A DNA stretch of 64,000 nt from Brevibacillus laterosporus LMG 15441 (GTDB lineage Bacteria > Bacillota > Bacilli > Brevibacillales > Brevibacillaceae): assembly GCF_000219535.2 (NCBI RefSeq), contig NZ_CP007806.1:4004501-4068500 (forward strand), written 5' to 3'. The notes under the pieces are model-generated. The model did not search any database and was not told the DNA's origin. It saw nothing but the letters and a program-made list of their open reading frames with translations. Positions 38,001 through 45,738 of the stretch are shown piece after piece. The translations under genes were made by a program, and so were the position numbers. Numbering within the stretch: position 1 is the first letter of the stretch; every line of letters starts with the position of its first letter.

Positions 38001-39917
38001 TCGGTGTTCGATCATGACCCCTTTTGGGTTTCCCGTCGAGCCAGATGTGTAGATGATATACGCAAGATGATCTGCTTTTGCCAGTGGTTCTAGATTTGCC
38101 CCATCCTCATCCGCATAAAGCTCGGATTGTATGACAAGCTCCTCCCCCTCAAATGGGAAATGCCCAGCAAAAGAAGGATGCACAAGCAATAAAGACGCCC
38201 CACTATCCTGTAGCATATACTGAATTCGTTCTGCCGGAAATTCAGGATCGATGGGTAAATAGGCCCCGCCTGCTTTCATAATGGAAAAAATACCGATTAG
38301 CATTTCTGGGGATCGTTCCGTAATGATGGCAACAGCCTGATCGGGTCTTACTCCTTTTTTTCTTAGTCTTCTTGCCAGAAGGTTTGCCTGCTCATTTACT
38401 TCACGATAAGTGAGGTGCTTCTTCTCAAAAATCACTGCTATATGCTCAGGGGTCCTTTCAACCTGCTCCTCAAACAATTGATGCACCGTTTTGTCCAAGG
38501 GAAACGTATTTGTCGTATCATGAAAGGATAGGAGTAGTTGTCTTTCCTGCTCAGATAGAAGCTGTAGTTCACCGATTTTTTTGCTAGGCTCCTTTACACC
38601 ATCCTGTAACAGAAGCAAAAGCTGCTCTGCCACCCTCATTATTTCTGACTTATCAAACATTTCAATTTGATAATCCAAGGTAAGCATGATCTGTCCACTG
38701 TCCAGATTCTCTTTTACGTGTACATACAACGGGTAGCCAGCATGACCATTAAAGAGCCATTCCATGCTATATGTAAGCTGTCCCCTTTCTCCCCATTTCA
38801 TCGGCTGATACTCCAGTACAATCGTAAAAAGCTCATCCATTCCACGATGCTTCGTCCGTAATTCCTGCATGAGTAAATTATAAGGATACTTCTGATGGCG
38901 TAGGATAGAGACCTGTTTCTGAGTAATATGGCGGACATAGGCGGCAAAATCTAGCTGAGCATTCACCTGTGTGCGAAACGGCTGAGTGCTTACGAGCATG
39001 CCAAACATGTTAGCATCCGTGCGGTTCGTCCGATTACCATAAAGCGTACCAAGCGTACTATCATCTGACAGGGTTACTTTCTGAATATAAATGGAAAGGG
39101 CAGCTAGGAATAAGGCATTCACGCTGACCTGATATTTTTTACAAAAGGAATGAACCGATGCTTGAAGCTCCTCTGGAATAGAAACAGATTCTCTCTTTGC
39201 CAAGGTACTCGACTGATAGCTAGGCACTTGTTTGATTCCATTTACGTCCGGGAGACTGGAGAAAGCCTCCTGCCAAAAGCTCTTATCCTTCTGGAAGCGA
39301 ACAGATGACTCATATTCCCTTTCACTGTCCAAATAAGAGAGATAGGAGGGTTGTCCTTTCAGCTTGATTGTCTTTCCTGCAAGCAAGTGAACATAGTTAT
39401 CCATAAACTGATTGCAAAACATATCAATCGACACACCATCTGCAATCAAATGATGGAATCGGCAATACACCCACATTTGCTCATCATCAATCAAATGAAT
39501 GGAAATATCGTACAAGTCAGAGTGGAACAACTCCATAGGGGTCTTTGCCTGATTTTCGGCCCATTCTACTACTTTATTGATCATTGACTTTGCTTCACAC
39601 TCTTGTATGATCGATACATCGTCCGCAAGCTTAGGATGCGCTACCCTTTTGCTGTGATCCCTGACAGGAAACTGCCGCTCCTGATAATCTACTAGATATT
39701 GCCGTGGTTCTGCTTGTCCTTCATCTGTTAAACGAATTCGAAGGGCATCATGGGCATAAATAGCTGCGTTTATCGCCTGACATAGCTTTGAATAATCAGA
39801 AGACTGCCCTGTGATTTTTATAAAACCTGCCATGATGTTAACCGCCGTGTCAGGATGCATCATTTCCGTATACCAAATTCTCTTTTGGGGATTCGATAGC
39901 GCATAGGTTTTTTGCAT
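32052..39917 (-). CDS. bimodular NRPS: C, A (Ser-like), T, C, A (basic), T, C
   Basis: Synthetase of 2621 aa from the ATG at 39915-39917 (GGGAGAAACC just upstream; an earlier ATG 12 codons upstream is less likely). C1 with FHHLIADG (about 155) at the N-terminus of a first protein suggests a starter C that acylates residue 1. A1 code D-V-Y-H-F-S-L-I-Q is close to serine. T1 carries LGGDS (about 1023), C2 HHIQLDG (about 1235). A2 code D-V-G-D-L-G-T-I-E resembles ornithine/Dab-type codes, so Orn, Lys or Dab is expected. T2 has LGGHS (about 2122). The protein ends with a full C3 (2177-2621) whose motif reads HHIISDA. C3 must serve the next protein, which lacks a complete C domain. Confidence 0.93.
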   Translation of the reverse strand: MQKTYALSNPQKRIWYTEMMHPDTAVNIMAGFIKITGQSSDYSKLCQAINAAIYAHDALRIRLTDEGQAEPRQYLVDYQERQFPVRDHSKRVAHPKLADDVSIIQECEAKSMINKVVEWAENQAKTPMELFHSDLYDISIHLIDDEQMWVYCRFHHLIADGVSIDMFCNQFMDNYVHLLAGKTIKLKGQPSYLSYLDSEREYESSVRFQKDKSFWQEAFSSLPDVNGIKQVPSYQSSTLAKRESVSIPEELQASVHSFCKKYQVSVNALFLAALSIYIQKVTLSDDSTLGTLYGNRTNRTDANMFGMLVSTQPFRTQVNAQLDFAAYVRHITQKQVSILRHQKYPYNLLMQELRTKHRGMDELFTIVLEYQPMKWGERGQLTYSMEWLFNGHAGYPLYVHVKENLDSGQIMLTLDYQIEMFDKSEIMRVAEQLLLLLQDGVKEPSKKIGELQLLSEQERQLLLSFHDTTNTFPLDKTVHQLFEEQVERTPEHIAVIFEKKHLTYREVNEQANLLARRLRKKGVRPDQAVAIITERSPEMLIGIFSIMKAGGAYLPIDPEFPAERIQYMLQDSGASLLLVHPSFAGHFPFEGEELVIQSELYADEDGANLEPLAKADHLAYIIYTSGSTGNPKGVMIEHRSVVSRNDWSQRRYPLTEQDTILQKTPYTFDVSVYELFGWSFVGAKVCLLQPGAEKDPAMIIQTIQEHHITIIHFVPSMLHIFLTYLTETGIVEQVKNLRRIFASGEALKAQHVAKFHDILQPYGISLHNLYGPTETTIQVTYYDCDTASMPFVPIGRPVDNVQIYIVGLYGEQQPVGVTGELCVSGVGLARGYLNLPEMTASRFVANPFTNKGELMYKTGDYARWMPNGQLEYLGRIDHQVKIRGYRIEPEEIEAQLVKIDGLKEAVVVAVENESGVQELCAYIVAEREYRIGALREELANVLPTYMIPAYFIPLQKIPLTPNGKVDRKSLPLPKRGTDTLGTDEVYIEPKNERERLLATIWEDVLRVERVGARDHFFYLGGDSIKAIQVMSRLRAKGMSLEMKRLFQFPILSDAAREISLLEQKLEPRLSKASASLVSFPVEELSLLQKQIEEDIPMGSMEQAYPLTPSQEWMYAHSSMNQPSSFFIQLELVLKGRVDVDLLATSLQCVVERHDALRTIYRDTKREVPVQCVLKNRDIPVLQADVTHLDDPEQRHYLQNLRMADRERGFDLTQDVMRLAVVTLSANSYHILVSTHHIQLDGWSLQIMLQEWMEHYRAMLHNAPVDFEEAVPFSTYMRWIEQQDQEESLRFWSQYLHGFEDPTPLPNMMVRGRKKEEKDIEPRIDHRQESIGYEQAETIMYIEKTLTSQLQRIAREYHSTIGAILQTAWGILLGKYNDKRDVVFGRTVSGRPSEVEGVEQIIGLFINTNPIRVSWDEQSTFLKLLKIVSEQAVEAKAYEYCSFSDIQAQSPVKQGLIDHLFIFQNYPLDVAGLAQTTQSLGYTMDLHAYFEQTHYDFTVKVTPEDGLQFHFIYNRERYAKKYVKRLMEHFLTLLQGIVENVDKPIDQLELTSPKEKRELLERFNDPRVTFPKDKTFTQLFEEQVVATPNECAIVWKDQTISYRDLNKKANQLARTLREKGVMAEAIVGILMDRSLEMFVSVLAVLKAGGAYVPIDPSYPSERIYYLLRDSDSIILLTTRATETHIQLEKEAFTKKIVYVEDESNYHPDNSNVVAVTKPDNMAYLIYTSGSTGNPKGVMIEHRGYVNAAYAWMQEYDLKQSPCRLLQMASFSFDVFAGDMAKALLTGGQLIICPEDIRIHPPALYEFMCKHQISLVDTTPALFVPIMRYVAEEGLELPDLKLILLGADTVSMNDFTYLLQKFGSTIRILNTYGVTEASIESSYFEEEADWLHGKSQVPIGKPLQNTSYYIVNQQNQLLPVGIAGELCIGGVGVARGYYKQQELTLQKFVPNPYAPGEMMYKTGDKARWLPDGNVEFLGRLDHQVKVRGYRIETGEIEAKIRKLEYVREVVVFVWTNSQGEQELCAYLVSDEALSFARVQEELAAFLPRYMIPTHMCQIDQIPLTPNGKIDRKSLTIPDRNELLRQEYVAPRNELEARLAIIWQDLLGISPISIYDDFFELGGHSLKVMMLVAKVHKEWHVLLPIEKVFQNPTVASLAKLLPEMEKSVQMRIQPAPKSEYYPLSSAQKRLFLLHQLDKATLSYNIPAVMMLEGAVDRDRMEMALQHLIQRHVTLRTSFEMVHGAPMQQVHDRADFTIQYEDLRNNNTTEQDIQSLIQAFIQPFDLETPPLLRVALILLATDRHLLLVDIHHIISDAVSMATFTAEFVRLYQGEELPALHLQYKDYAVWQQAWKQTSSYLKQEEYWLHQLAGELPVLQLPLDYKRPEALTFEGDQVLILLDQKTSRLVHQVAEETKTTPFMLLLSTYSLLLAQYSGQQEILIGSPIAGRRDDDLQRIIGMFVNTLVLRMHPAGSKSFAAYVDEVKMTSLAAFENQDYQFEELIEKVKAERAPNRNPLFDAVFVLQNTDRQADQVGELTLTPYPYTHQTAKFDLTLQAIEQGDEFHFTFEYRTALFKRDTIEQMGQNYVELLRMVTANKDMLIHEIPFLRTKKMESAITEDFTFTF

Positions 39918-39971
39918 CAGGTTTCTCCCTTTTTTTGGTTTATTCACAAACAAACATTTATTCCCAGTAGA

Positions 39972-39980
39972 ATTATAACA
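39972..39980 (-). promoter_or_regulatory. putative extended -10 promoter of the NRPS operon
   Basis: TGTTATAAT on the minus strand (complement of 39972-39980), a perfect -10 with TGn extension, about 55 bp before the NRPS start. No good -35 is visible at the usual distance (GGAACA), consistent with an extended -10 or activated promoter. Confidence 0.5.
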
Positions 39981-40078
39981 AAATTAGGAAAAGATGTTCC
40001 ACGAAAATATTTTTTACAGTGGGGCGGGGGAGTAGAGAATTTGATAAATGAAGGATAGGGATATGGATACAAGTAAAA

Positions 40079-40118
40079 ACCCGAGCCACGGACATATGGT
40101 CTATCCGTTACTCGGGTC
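40079..40118 (-). terminator. terminator after NUDIX gene
   Basis: ACCCGAGTAACGGAT pairs with the complementary GTCCGTGGCTCGGGT on the minus strand, followed by TTTTTAC. It separates the NUDIX/helicase operon from the NRPS operon. Confidence 0.85.
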
Positions 40119-40124
40119 ATGTTT

Positions 40125-40532
40125 TTAGCGAAACTGTAATATATGTTCTTTTGAGAGTTTCTCTATTGTTGGCAAATCGGCTGGTGCCCATTCTAGTGAG
40201 TGTAGTTCGTTAGCCGTTATCCATCTTAACTCTTCATGCTCACTAGCCATTGGTTCACCACTCACTACCTTAGCAAAGTATGTAATTAGTCTTACCTTTA
40301 CAGTAGGATACTCGTACACTGAATCACTTATCAATTCTCCCACTTCGATCTGACATCCCAATTCTTCTTCGATCTCCCGGATAAGGGACTCTTGAGGCTT
40401 CTCACCTTTTTCAATCTTCCCTCCCGGAAATTCCCACATCCCCGGTAATGACATCTGTTGGGAGCGTAGAGCACTCAAGATTTTTTGATTATCATTTATA
40501 ATTACAGCTCCTACTACATCTACCTGCTTCAT
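40125..40532 (-). CDS. NUDIX hydrolase (MutT-like)
   Basis: Small pyrophosphohydrolase of 135 aa with a complete Nudix box (GGKIEKGEKPQESLIREIEEELG, the REIEEE carrying the metal-binding Glu residues) preceded by the MutT-like SLPGMWEFPGGK. Related enzymes clean oxidised or modified (d)NTPs. It lies 15 bp after a large PLD/helicase gene and the two form an operon, implying that nucleotide hydrolysis works with that enzyme. Confidence 0.9.
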   Translation of the reverse strand: MKQVDVVGAVIINDNQKILSALRSQQMSLPGMWEFPGGKIEKGEKPQESLIREIEEELGCQIEVGELISDSVYEYPTVKVRLITYFAKVVSGEPMASEHEELRWITANELHSLEWAPADLPTIEKLSKEHILQFR

Positions 40533-40547
40533 AACGTCCTCCTTCGT

Positions 40548-43500
40548 TTAACGAACCAGATCAAGATACAAATCATCTGGTAGAGCGTTGTGTAATTTCC
40601 ATGTGATATTCATAGGATTGTCGCCCACACTGCTTACATAATCTAATTCTCCTAAATATGTAAATGGAAGGGTTTTCCCATGCATTTCCTTAAATTTGCG
40701 CACAAACAAATGAATGTGAATATCTCTTTCACGATGATTAACATAATCCTGCCCTCTATTAGTATGATGAGAGTTTTGATTAGCACTTTGCCAGTGAAAA
40801 TGATTTTTGTCCATGAAATAATCATGGTATAGCAGATGTTCTGCTGTATTCTTGACATCCTTTTTTAGTGTGACGAAAAATATATAGTGGTTGTCTACAC
40901 GATAAATCCCTTCACGCCATGAACCCTCTTTGGCTTTAGCCTGAAATAGATACATCAGATCGTTTCTTGTGTAATTTTGATACAATTGAACCTTTTGTTC
41001 TCCATTCAGAAAAGCACTAGTATTATAGGTTCTTCTAAATTCTGTTATCCCGTATTCTATTCTTGCTTTCAGATAGGCTTTCCATTTTTTATCCTCCCAA
41101 ATATTTTTTACATCTAATGAATAAATAAATTCATTGTTTATAAAGTTACCAAAAGCCCATTTTTGTTTTTTATAAGAGCTTGCTAGGCGTTCCATAGCTC
41201 GCACAATATGAGCTTCATGGTACCCTTCCTTCATATTGATCCCAAATTTGTCTGTAAGAAACGTAATCACATCTGCTGAAGTTACTTTATGTAGGGTGGT
41301 TATTAATGATAGCACAGCAAACTCATATGGCCATTTGATTGGAAGAGCCTGTTCTAGTCGCTGTACCATTTCTAGCACCATAGGGTGAGCTAAAAGATCC
41401 TGATCAAAAGAATTCGTATCCTTCATCTTTTTCTTCGTCTCCACCCAAGAACCATATTTCTGGATAAAATAATGTAAGCTTGGAGCAACAGCCGAGTATA
41501 AGAAGTCCTCAATTTCTGGAGAATACCCCAGCTCTTGTTGAAACTCTTTATATAATCCAGTTAGCATCTGATGGTCGTTCATCCGAATAAGATTAATTTT
41601 GTCTAATATTTTTTGCCTTGATATCTCTTCCAATTCAACAAAGCACCCATCTGGTAACTGAGCAAAATCTGTTTCTACAATCACTCGTAAGGCATCTCGA
41701 TCAAACGCTTTGTGATTTTTTTGTCCAGACAAAGCTAATGGAACAATAAAAGAACGTTGATTATTACCAATGAAATCTAAAATGGTTACAAACTCTTTTT
41801 CCTTTGATTTACGTAAACCACGACCTAATTGCTGAATAAAAACCGTAGCAGACTCTGTTGGCCTTAAAAATAACACCAAATTTAAAGAGGGTATATCAAT
41901 GCCTTCGTTAAATATATTCACAGTAAAAATAAATTCTAATGGATCGGTAGAGCTCTCTAGGCTTTCGATCATTTCTCTGCGCACAACGGGATCATCCTCC
42001 CCCGTTAAACATCTCGCACAATATCCTCGCATCGTAAATTGATCAGCCATATATCTAGCATGTTCGACAGTTGCACAGAATCCAAGAGCTCTTCTCTTCC
42101 GTCCATCATAGCCAAACTTCTCAATCATCTCAAGAATGTAATCAACACGTTCATTGGTTTTTAAGGCTTTTAATAAAGCACCTTCATCAAATTGACCATT
42201 TTGAAGAATAACTTTATCATAGTCCACCGTATCTCCCAATCCAAAATAATGAAACGGAGCTAATAATCCAGCCTCCAATGCTTGGTGTAATCTAATTTCA
42301 TACACCACATTATTGTCACATAATGCTAGTACATCTCTCCCATCCATACGTTCAGGAGTAGCCGTAACACCTAGTAAGAACGCTGGTGTGAAATAGTCAA
42401 TAATTTTGCGGTATGTCTCCGCCTCGGCATGATGAAACTCATCTACGACAATATAGTCGAAATAAGCTGGATCAAACCTTTTAAGCGAATCCTCTCGGTG
42501 TAGAGTCTGAACAGTAGAAAACAAATATGGTTTGTCCCACTCTTTTTCGTGACCTGTCACCTTGCCAATTTGCTCCTCTGAACCCAAGACAGCCACGAAT
42601 GTTTTCTTGGCATTTTCAAGTAATTCGTCCCGATGTGCAAGAAATAATACTGTCTTAGCCCCCATCTGGACAGCATCAAAGGCAGACAAATAGGTTTTAC
42701 CCGTACCTGTAGCCGCTATGACTATACCTTTTTTATTCCCTCTCTCTCGCGTTTCTTTTAATGCATCAAGAGCTGACTTTTGCATGGAGTTAGGAATAAG
42801 AGCCGTTTCATTATTTTTTTCAAAATAACCAGATTGAGTTTCAGCAACCCTAATTTCTAAGGGTTTAAACGAATCTATTCTTTCTATCTTCCTTTGATTT
42901 TGCTTACGTTCATATTCATCTATCATCTCTGGAGTGATATCAACCGCTCTTTGGTCATTCCACAGTTCTAAGAATAATTGTGATGCATTTTTATAGATCG
43001 GGATATGTGGGGCGTCAGGGAGTTTCACATTCCATTCAAACCCTTTTTGGATGGCTGAATGAGATAAATTAGATGATCCAATAATGACACTATTTAACTG
43101 TGAATTACGGGTAAATAAATACGCTTTTGTATGAAAAGATGTATGGCCTGAATCAAAGATCTTTACCTGTACATTTTCAATCTCTAATAATCTACGCAGC
43201 GCCTTTGGTTCAGTAATATTCATATACGTAGAAGTCAAAATGTTAATTTGCTTACCTTTTCTCCTCAATTCGTCAAAAGAGCTAAGCAAAAGCTGTAGTC
43301 CTGACCAACGAATAAAACTTACCATAAAGGACACGCTGTCAGCAGTTATGAGTTCTGTTCGTAGTATATTAAAGAAATTCTGACCTCTATTATTTTGGTT
43401 AGTTACAAGATGAGGAACACTAAAGAATAGCTCTGGATAAATGAGCGGAATATGTTTCTCATCATCACCGTAACGATAATGAATACTAGATAATGGTCTA

Positions 43501-43802
43501 GCTAGATCATATGGAAATATGTTATGTATGGTATCAATCTGTAAATCTTTTTCTTTACATGCACTGTCACTGAGATTTCCTGTTTGTAACTTTTTTTCTA
43601 AATTCATAACTAACTGAAGCATCTCTTCATACTGCTCTTTTTCTGCTAATTTGGTAAGGGTATCCCCCACTTTTTTTGATAGATGGTTAGTAAGTGCGTT
43701 TACATACTCGTTTGGTGCAATTGGGTAAATTCTATGATTATTAGGATAGGCCGTCTTCTGTACATATAGTTTTTCTTCATAAAAACCATGTTTCTCCGCC
43801 AT
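40548..43802 (-). CDS. PLD-nuclease-like / SF2 helicase / DUF3427-type protein
   Basis: A 1084-aa protein. After about 100 residues comes a phospholipase D-like region (about 125-260) with one HKD-type half (SFHTKAYLF, then IIGSSNLSHSA). A superfamily II helicase follows: Walker A ATGTGKT (364-370), motif II VVDEFHH (about 452-458), motif III VTATPER, and motif VI QQLGRGLRKS. The last 350 residues resemble the DUF3427 region, which ends with a predicted DNA- or NTP-binding fold. Proteins of this build are found in many bacteria, often near MutT genes and in variable loci, and have been discussed as DNA repair or phage defence factors. Its role is not established. Overall base use seems like that of its neighbours. 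Confidence 0.85.
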   Translation of the reverse strand: MAEKHGFYEEKLYVQKTAYPNNHRIYPIAPNEYVNALTNHLSKKVGDTLTKLAEKEQYEEMLQLVMNLEKKLQTGNLSDSACKEKDLQIDTIHNIFPYDLARPLSSIHYRYGDDEKHIPLIYPELFFSVPHLVTNQNNRGQNFFNILRTELITADSVSFMVSFIRWSGLQLLLSSFDELRRKGKQINILTSTYMNITEPKALRRLLEIENVQVKIFDSGHTSFHTKAYLFTRNSQLNSVIIGSSNLSHSAIQKGFEWNVKLPDAPHIPIYKNASQLFLELWNDQRAVDITPEMIDEYERKQNQRKIERIDSFKPLEIRVAETQSGYFEKNNETALIPNSMQKSALDALKETRERGNKKGIVIAATGTGKTYLSAFDAVQMGAKTVLFLAHRDELLENAKKTFVAVLGSEEQIGKVTGHEKEWDKPYLFSTVQTLHREDSLKRFDPAYFDYIVVDEFHHAEAETYRKIIDYFTPAFLLGVTATPERMDGRDVLALCDNNVVYEIRLHQALEAGLLAPFHYFGLGDTVDYDKVILQNGQFDEGALLKALKTNERVDYILEMIEKFGYDGRKRRALGFCATVEHARYMADQFTMRGYCARCLTGEDDPVVRREMIESLESSTDPLEFIFTVNIFNEGIDIPSLNLVLFLRPTESATVFIQQLGRGLRKSKEKEFVTILDFIGNNQRSFIVPLALSGQKNHKAFDRDALRVIVETDFAQLPDGCFVELEEISRQKILDKINLIRMNDHQMLTGLYKEFQQELGYSPEIEDFLYSAVAPSLHYFIQKYGSWVETKKKMKDTNSFDQDLLAHPMVLEMVQRLEQALPIKWPYEFAVLSLITTLHKVTSADVITFLTDKFGINMKEGYHEAHIVRAMERLASSYKKQKWAFGNFINNEFIYSLDVKNIWEDKKWKAYLKARIEYGITEFRRTYNTSAFLNGEQKVQLYQNYTRNDLMYLFQAKAKEGSWREGIYRVDNHYIFFVTLKKDVKNTAEHLLYHDYFMDKNHFHWQSANQNSHHTNRGQDYVNHRERDIHIHLFVRKFKEMHGKTLPFTYLGELDYVSSVGDNPMNITWKLHNALPDDLYLDLVR

Positions 43803-43891
43803 TTTTTATAAACCTCTCTTTTTGGGATTTCTTTCCCTCCTAATAAGTTTACAATAATTGAACGTAATAGATAAGATATTCCATAAAAACA

Positions 43892-43921
43892 AAAAGCACC
43901 GACCTAAATGCCAGTGCTTAA
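43892..43921 (-). terminator. terminator after HXXEE gene
   Basis: AAGCACTGGC...GTCGGTGCTT hairpin on the minus strand followed by TTTTTG. It lies about 65 bp after the HXXEE stop. Confidence 0.65.
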
Positions 43922-43985
43922 CATCGTTCTTTCCTTATGTACCATATATCTTCTATAGAGCCACCCAGTCCCTATTCTCCCCTAA

Positions 43986-44615
43986 CTATATCCCCTTACC
44001 ATAAGGCCTCATCTGCTGCTTAGAAAAGCTATACCGCGCCCCTTTATCCTTCAACCACATATTACCTTTAATAATCAGAACATACACAGCGACGATAAAA
44101 TAAATCGTACCAGCTACCCAATCAACTGTAGTCACTAAGCTATGACTAACAATATGATCGATATACCAGCATCCAATCGGAATGTGAAGCAAGATAACAG
44201 CAAACAAGCCCGGATTATACAGTGTTTTTCCTTTTATATTGGCAAAAATGCCGTGCCAGATAAATTGAAAGAAGCCCATCAGAATAGGAGCAAGACCAAG
44301 CCAAATCACATCTGGAAATAGCACTGGGAGCAGATAAAAAACATAAGCGATAACTAGATTGATGATCATAGCCGATTGAGGGTTTAATGGATAGCGTTGC
44401 GGATATTCACTCTTAAAAATCAGCACATTGAACAATCCTCCGAAATATCCTGGCCAGCGATATTCTTCAAATTGGTGGAGAAGAATTGCCACAAAGCTAA
44501 GCCATAAAATAGCGCGTATTTCCGTGATATTCTGCCATTCCACATACAAAGAAAGCCCGACGATCAGAGCAACAGCTATACCTAAATCCTGCCAATATTT
44601 CCGTAAGAAGTTCAT
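43986..44615 (-). CDS. HXXEE-domain membrane protein
   Basis: A 209-residue integral membrane protein with about six hydrophobic helices and the HxxEE signature (LLHQFEEYRWPGYFGG, about 46-60) that gives the family its name. The conserved His and Glu residues sit in a membrane helix, suggesting a metal- or substrate-binding site; no function is established. It follows a TetR-type regulator by 21 bp, so it is probably the target of that regulator, as with efflux or lipid-modifying proteins under TetR control. Confidence 0.8.
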   Translation of the reverse strand: MNFLRKYWQDLGIAVALIVGLSLYVEWQNITEIRAILWLSFVAILLHQFEEYRWPGYFGGLFNVLIFKSEYPQRYPLNPQSAMIINLVIAYVFYLLPVLFPDVIWLGLAPILMGFFQFIWHGIFANIKGKTLYNPGLFAVILLHIPIGCWYIDHIVSHSLVTTVDWVAGTIYFIVAVYVLIIKGNMWLKDKGARYSFSKQQMRPYGKGI

Positions 44616-44636
44616 ATCTACTTCTCCTCTATTCTC

Positions 44637-45227
44637 TTATTTGCAAGAAAAATAGTGATCAAATAGGAATTTCACTTGCTCTTCGATTGGCGCAAAGGTT
44701 ACCCCTGCTCCTGATACCAGTATTGGCTTCATTAACGCCGGCAAAAAGATTGCACCAAATAGCTGCGTCGTCATCATCATTAATTGATTTGGGTCGCTTT
44801 CCTGCGTGATCTCTTGTAATGTCGCCAGAACCTTTTGAAAGCCCATTGTTTGTAGAAATTCTCCATATTCCTGCTGTGAAGCAAACGGTGCAGTCCCCAT
44901 CGCAATAATCCTTGATACAAGCTCTGGGTATTGCAAGATGACTCGAACGTAATGGATGAGGAAGGATTGTAAACGGTCCTTTGGTGATAAGCTGAGGTCA
45001 TCTAAAATAGTAAAGGTATCTTGAAAGCTGTTTAGCAGAACTTTAATAGTCTCGCTTATCAGTCTTTCTTTTGATCCAAAATAGTAATTAATAAGCGCGA
45101 TATTGGTTTCTGATTTCGTTGCAATTTTCCTGATGGTCACACTCTCAAAGCCCTCTTTTTTAATCAATTCCAATGTTGTTTTAAGAATTTTTTCTTTGGT
45201 GCCCTGATTTGTTTCAGAATATGTCAT
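44637..45227 (-). CDS. TetR/AcrR-family transcriptional regulator
   Basis: Repressor of 196 aa with an N-terminal TetR helix-turn-helix (about 10-57: LELIKKEGFESVTIRKIA, INYYFGSKERLI) and a variable ligand-binding helical domain. First gene of a two-gene operon with the HXXEE membrane protein. Two tandem AAACATYGTTT palindromes in its promoter region are likely operators, implying autoregulation. Confidence 0.9.
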   Translation of the reverse strand: MTYSETNQGTKEKILKTTLELIKKEGFESVTIRKIATKSETNIALINYYFGSKERLISETIKVLLNSFQDTFTILDDLSLSPKDRLQSFLIHYVRVILQYPELVSRIIAMGTAPFASQQEYGEFLQTMGFQKVLATLQEITQESDPNQLMMMTTQLFGAIFLPALMKPILVSGAGVTFAPIEEQVKFLFDHYFSCK

Positions 45228-45264
45228 TTTCTACCTCCTCATCACGGTTTTTAACAAGGATTTT

Positions 45265-45287
45265 AAACATCGTTTTAAACATTGTTT
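45265..45287. promoter_or_regulatory. tandem TetR operator candidates
   Basis: AAACATCGTTT (45265-45275) and AAACATTGTTT (45277-45287), two near-identical short palindromes repeating every 12 bp just upstream of the TetR gene. The arrangement suits two repressor dimers on adjoining sites. Confidence 0.55.
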
Positions 45288-45460
45288 AATAGAATGATAG
45301 CACCGTTCTATCGGTAAATCAATGCGTTTTTTGTTCTCTGAAAATAAATAGCTAAAACGTATCCCTCTCCCAACACGCCTTGCGGTACTACATAGCGGAA
45401 GTCGGACTACAGGACTACATGTCGAGTATTGGTAACCTCGCTTGTCCGGAATTTAATATG

Positions 45461-45489
45461 TTGAAATCAAAAAACGAGTATGATAAGAT
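45461..45489 (+). promoter_or_regulatory. promoter of the ABC-F gene leader
   Basis: TTGAAA at 45461-45466 and TAAGAT at 45484-45489 with exactly 17 bp between. It starts an untranslated leader of about 240 nt before the ABC-F gene. Confidence 0.65.
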
Positions 45490-45581
45490 ACGTGTAAAAT
45501 TAATGATTGGAGTTGAAAACATGGAGTAATTTTTCTTGCGAATATATAAATTAATAAAACTACAAAAGCGATATTTTTCGT

Positions 45582-45647
45582 ATGTTTTATTCTTTATATG
45601 CAAGAAGGTTACTACATCTTTCACTCAAGCAATATATCCTTATCTGA
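45582..45647 (+). CDS. possible 21-codon leader peptide of the ABC-F attenuator
   Basis: Open frame starting ATG TTT TAT TCT TTA (MFYSLYARRLL...) and ending at TGA 45645-45647. It spans the sequence 45601-45613 that can pair with the terminator arm, so translation of it would influence folding. A second very short upstream frame (ATG GAG TAA, 45521-45529) has a better GGAG ribosome site. Leader frames with this logic are known for Vga, Lsa and VmlR-type ABC-F genes. The ribosome site here is weak, so the exact sensing peptide is uncertain. Confidence 0.4.
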   Translation: MFYSLYARRLLHLSLKQYILI

Positions 45648-45720
45648 CTCCATCGCGGGTTGGATTTGCTGTATTTATTTGAGCTACAAGAAAGTAACTT
45701 TCTTGTAGCTTTTATTTTTT
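45601..45720 (+). promoter_or_regulatory. transcription attenuator with exclusive antiterminator
   Basis: Terminator: AGCTACAAGAAAG (45682-45694) pairs perfectly over 13 bp with CTTTCTTGTAGCT (45698-45710), then TTTATTTTTT. Antiterminator: CAAGAAGGTTACT (45601-45613) can form 13 pairs (one G-U) with AGTAACTTTCTTG (45693-45705), which would destroy the terminator. The two folds exclude each other, as needed for drug-induced readthrough into the ABC-F gene. Confidence 0.85.
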
Positions 45721-45738
45721 TATACAGGAGGATATCTT

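Noticed and set aside
45415-45624. 69-codon minus-strand frame in the ABC-F leader
   Set aside because: The region is explained by a promoter and attenuator on the other strand.
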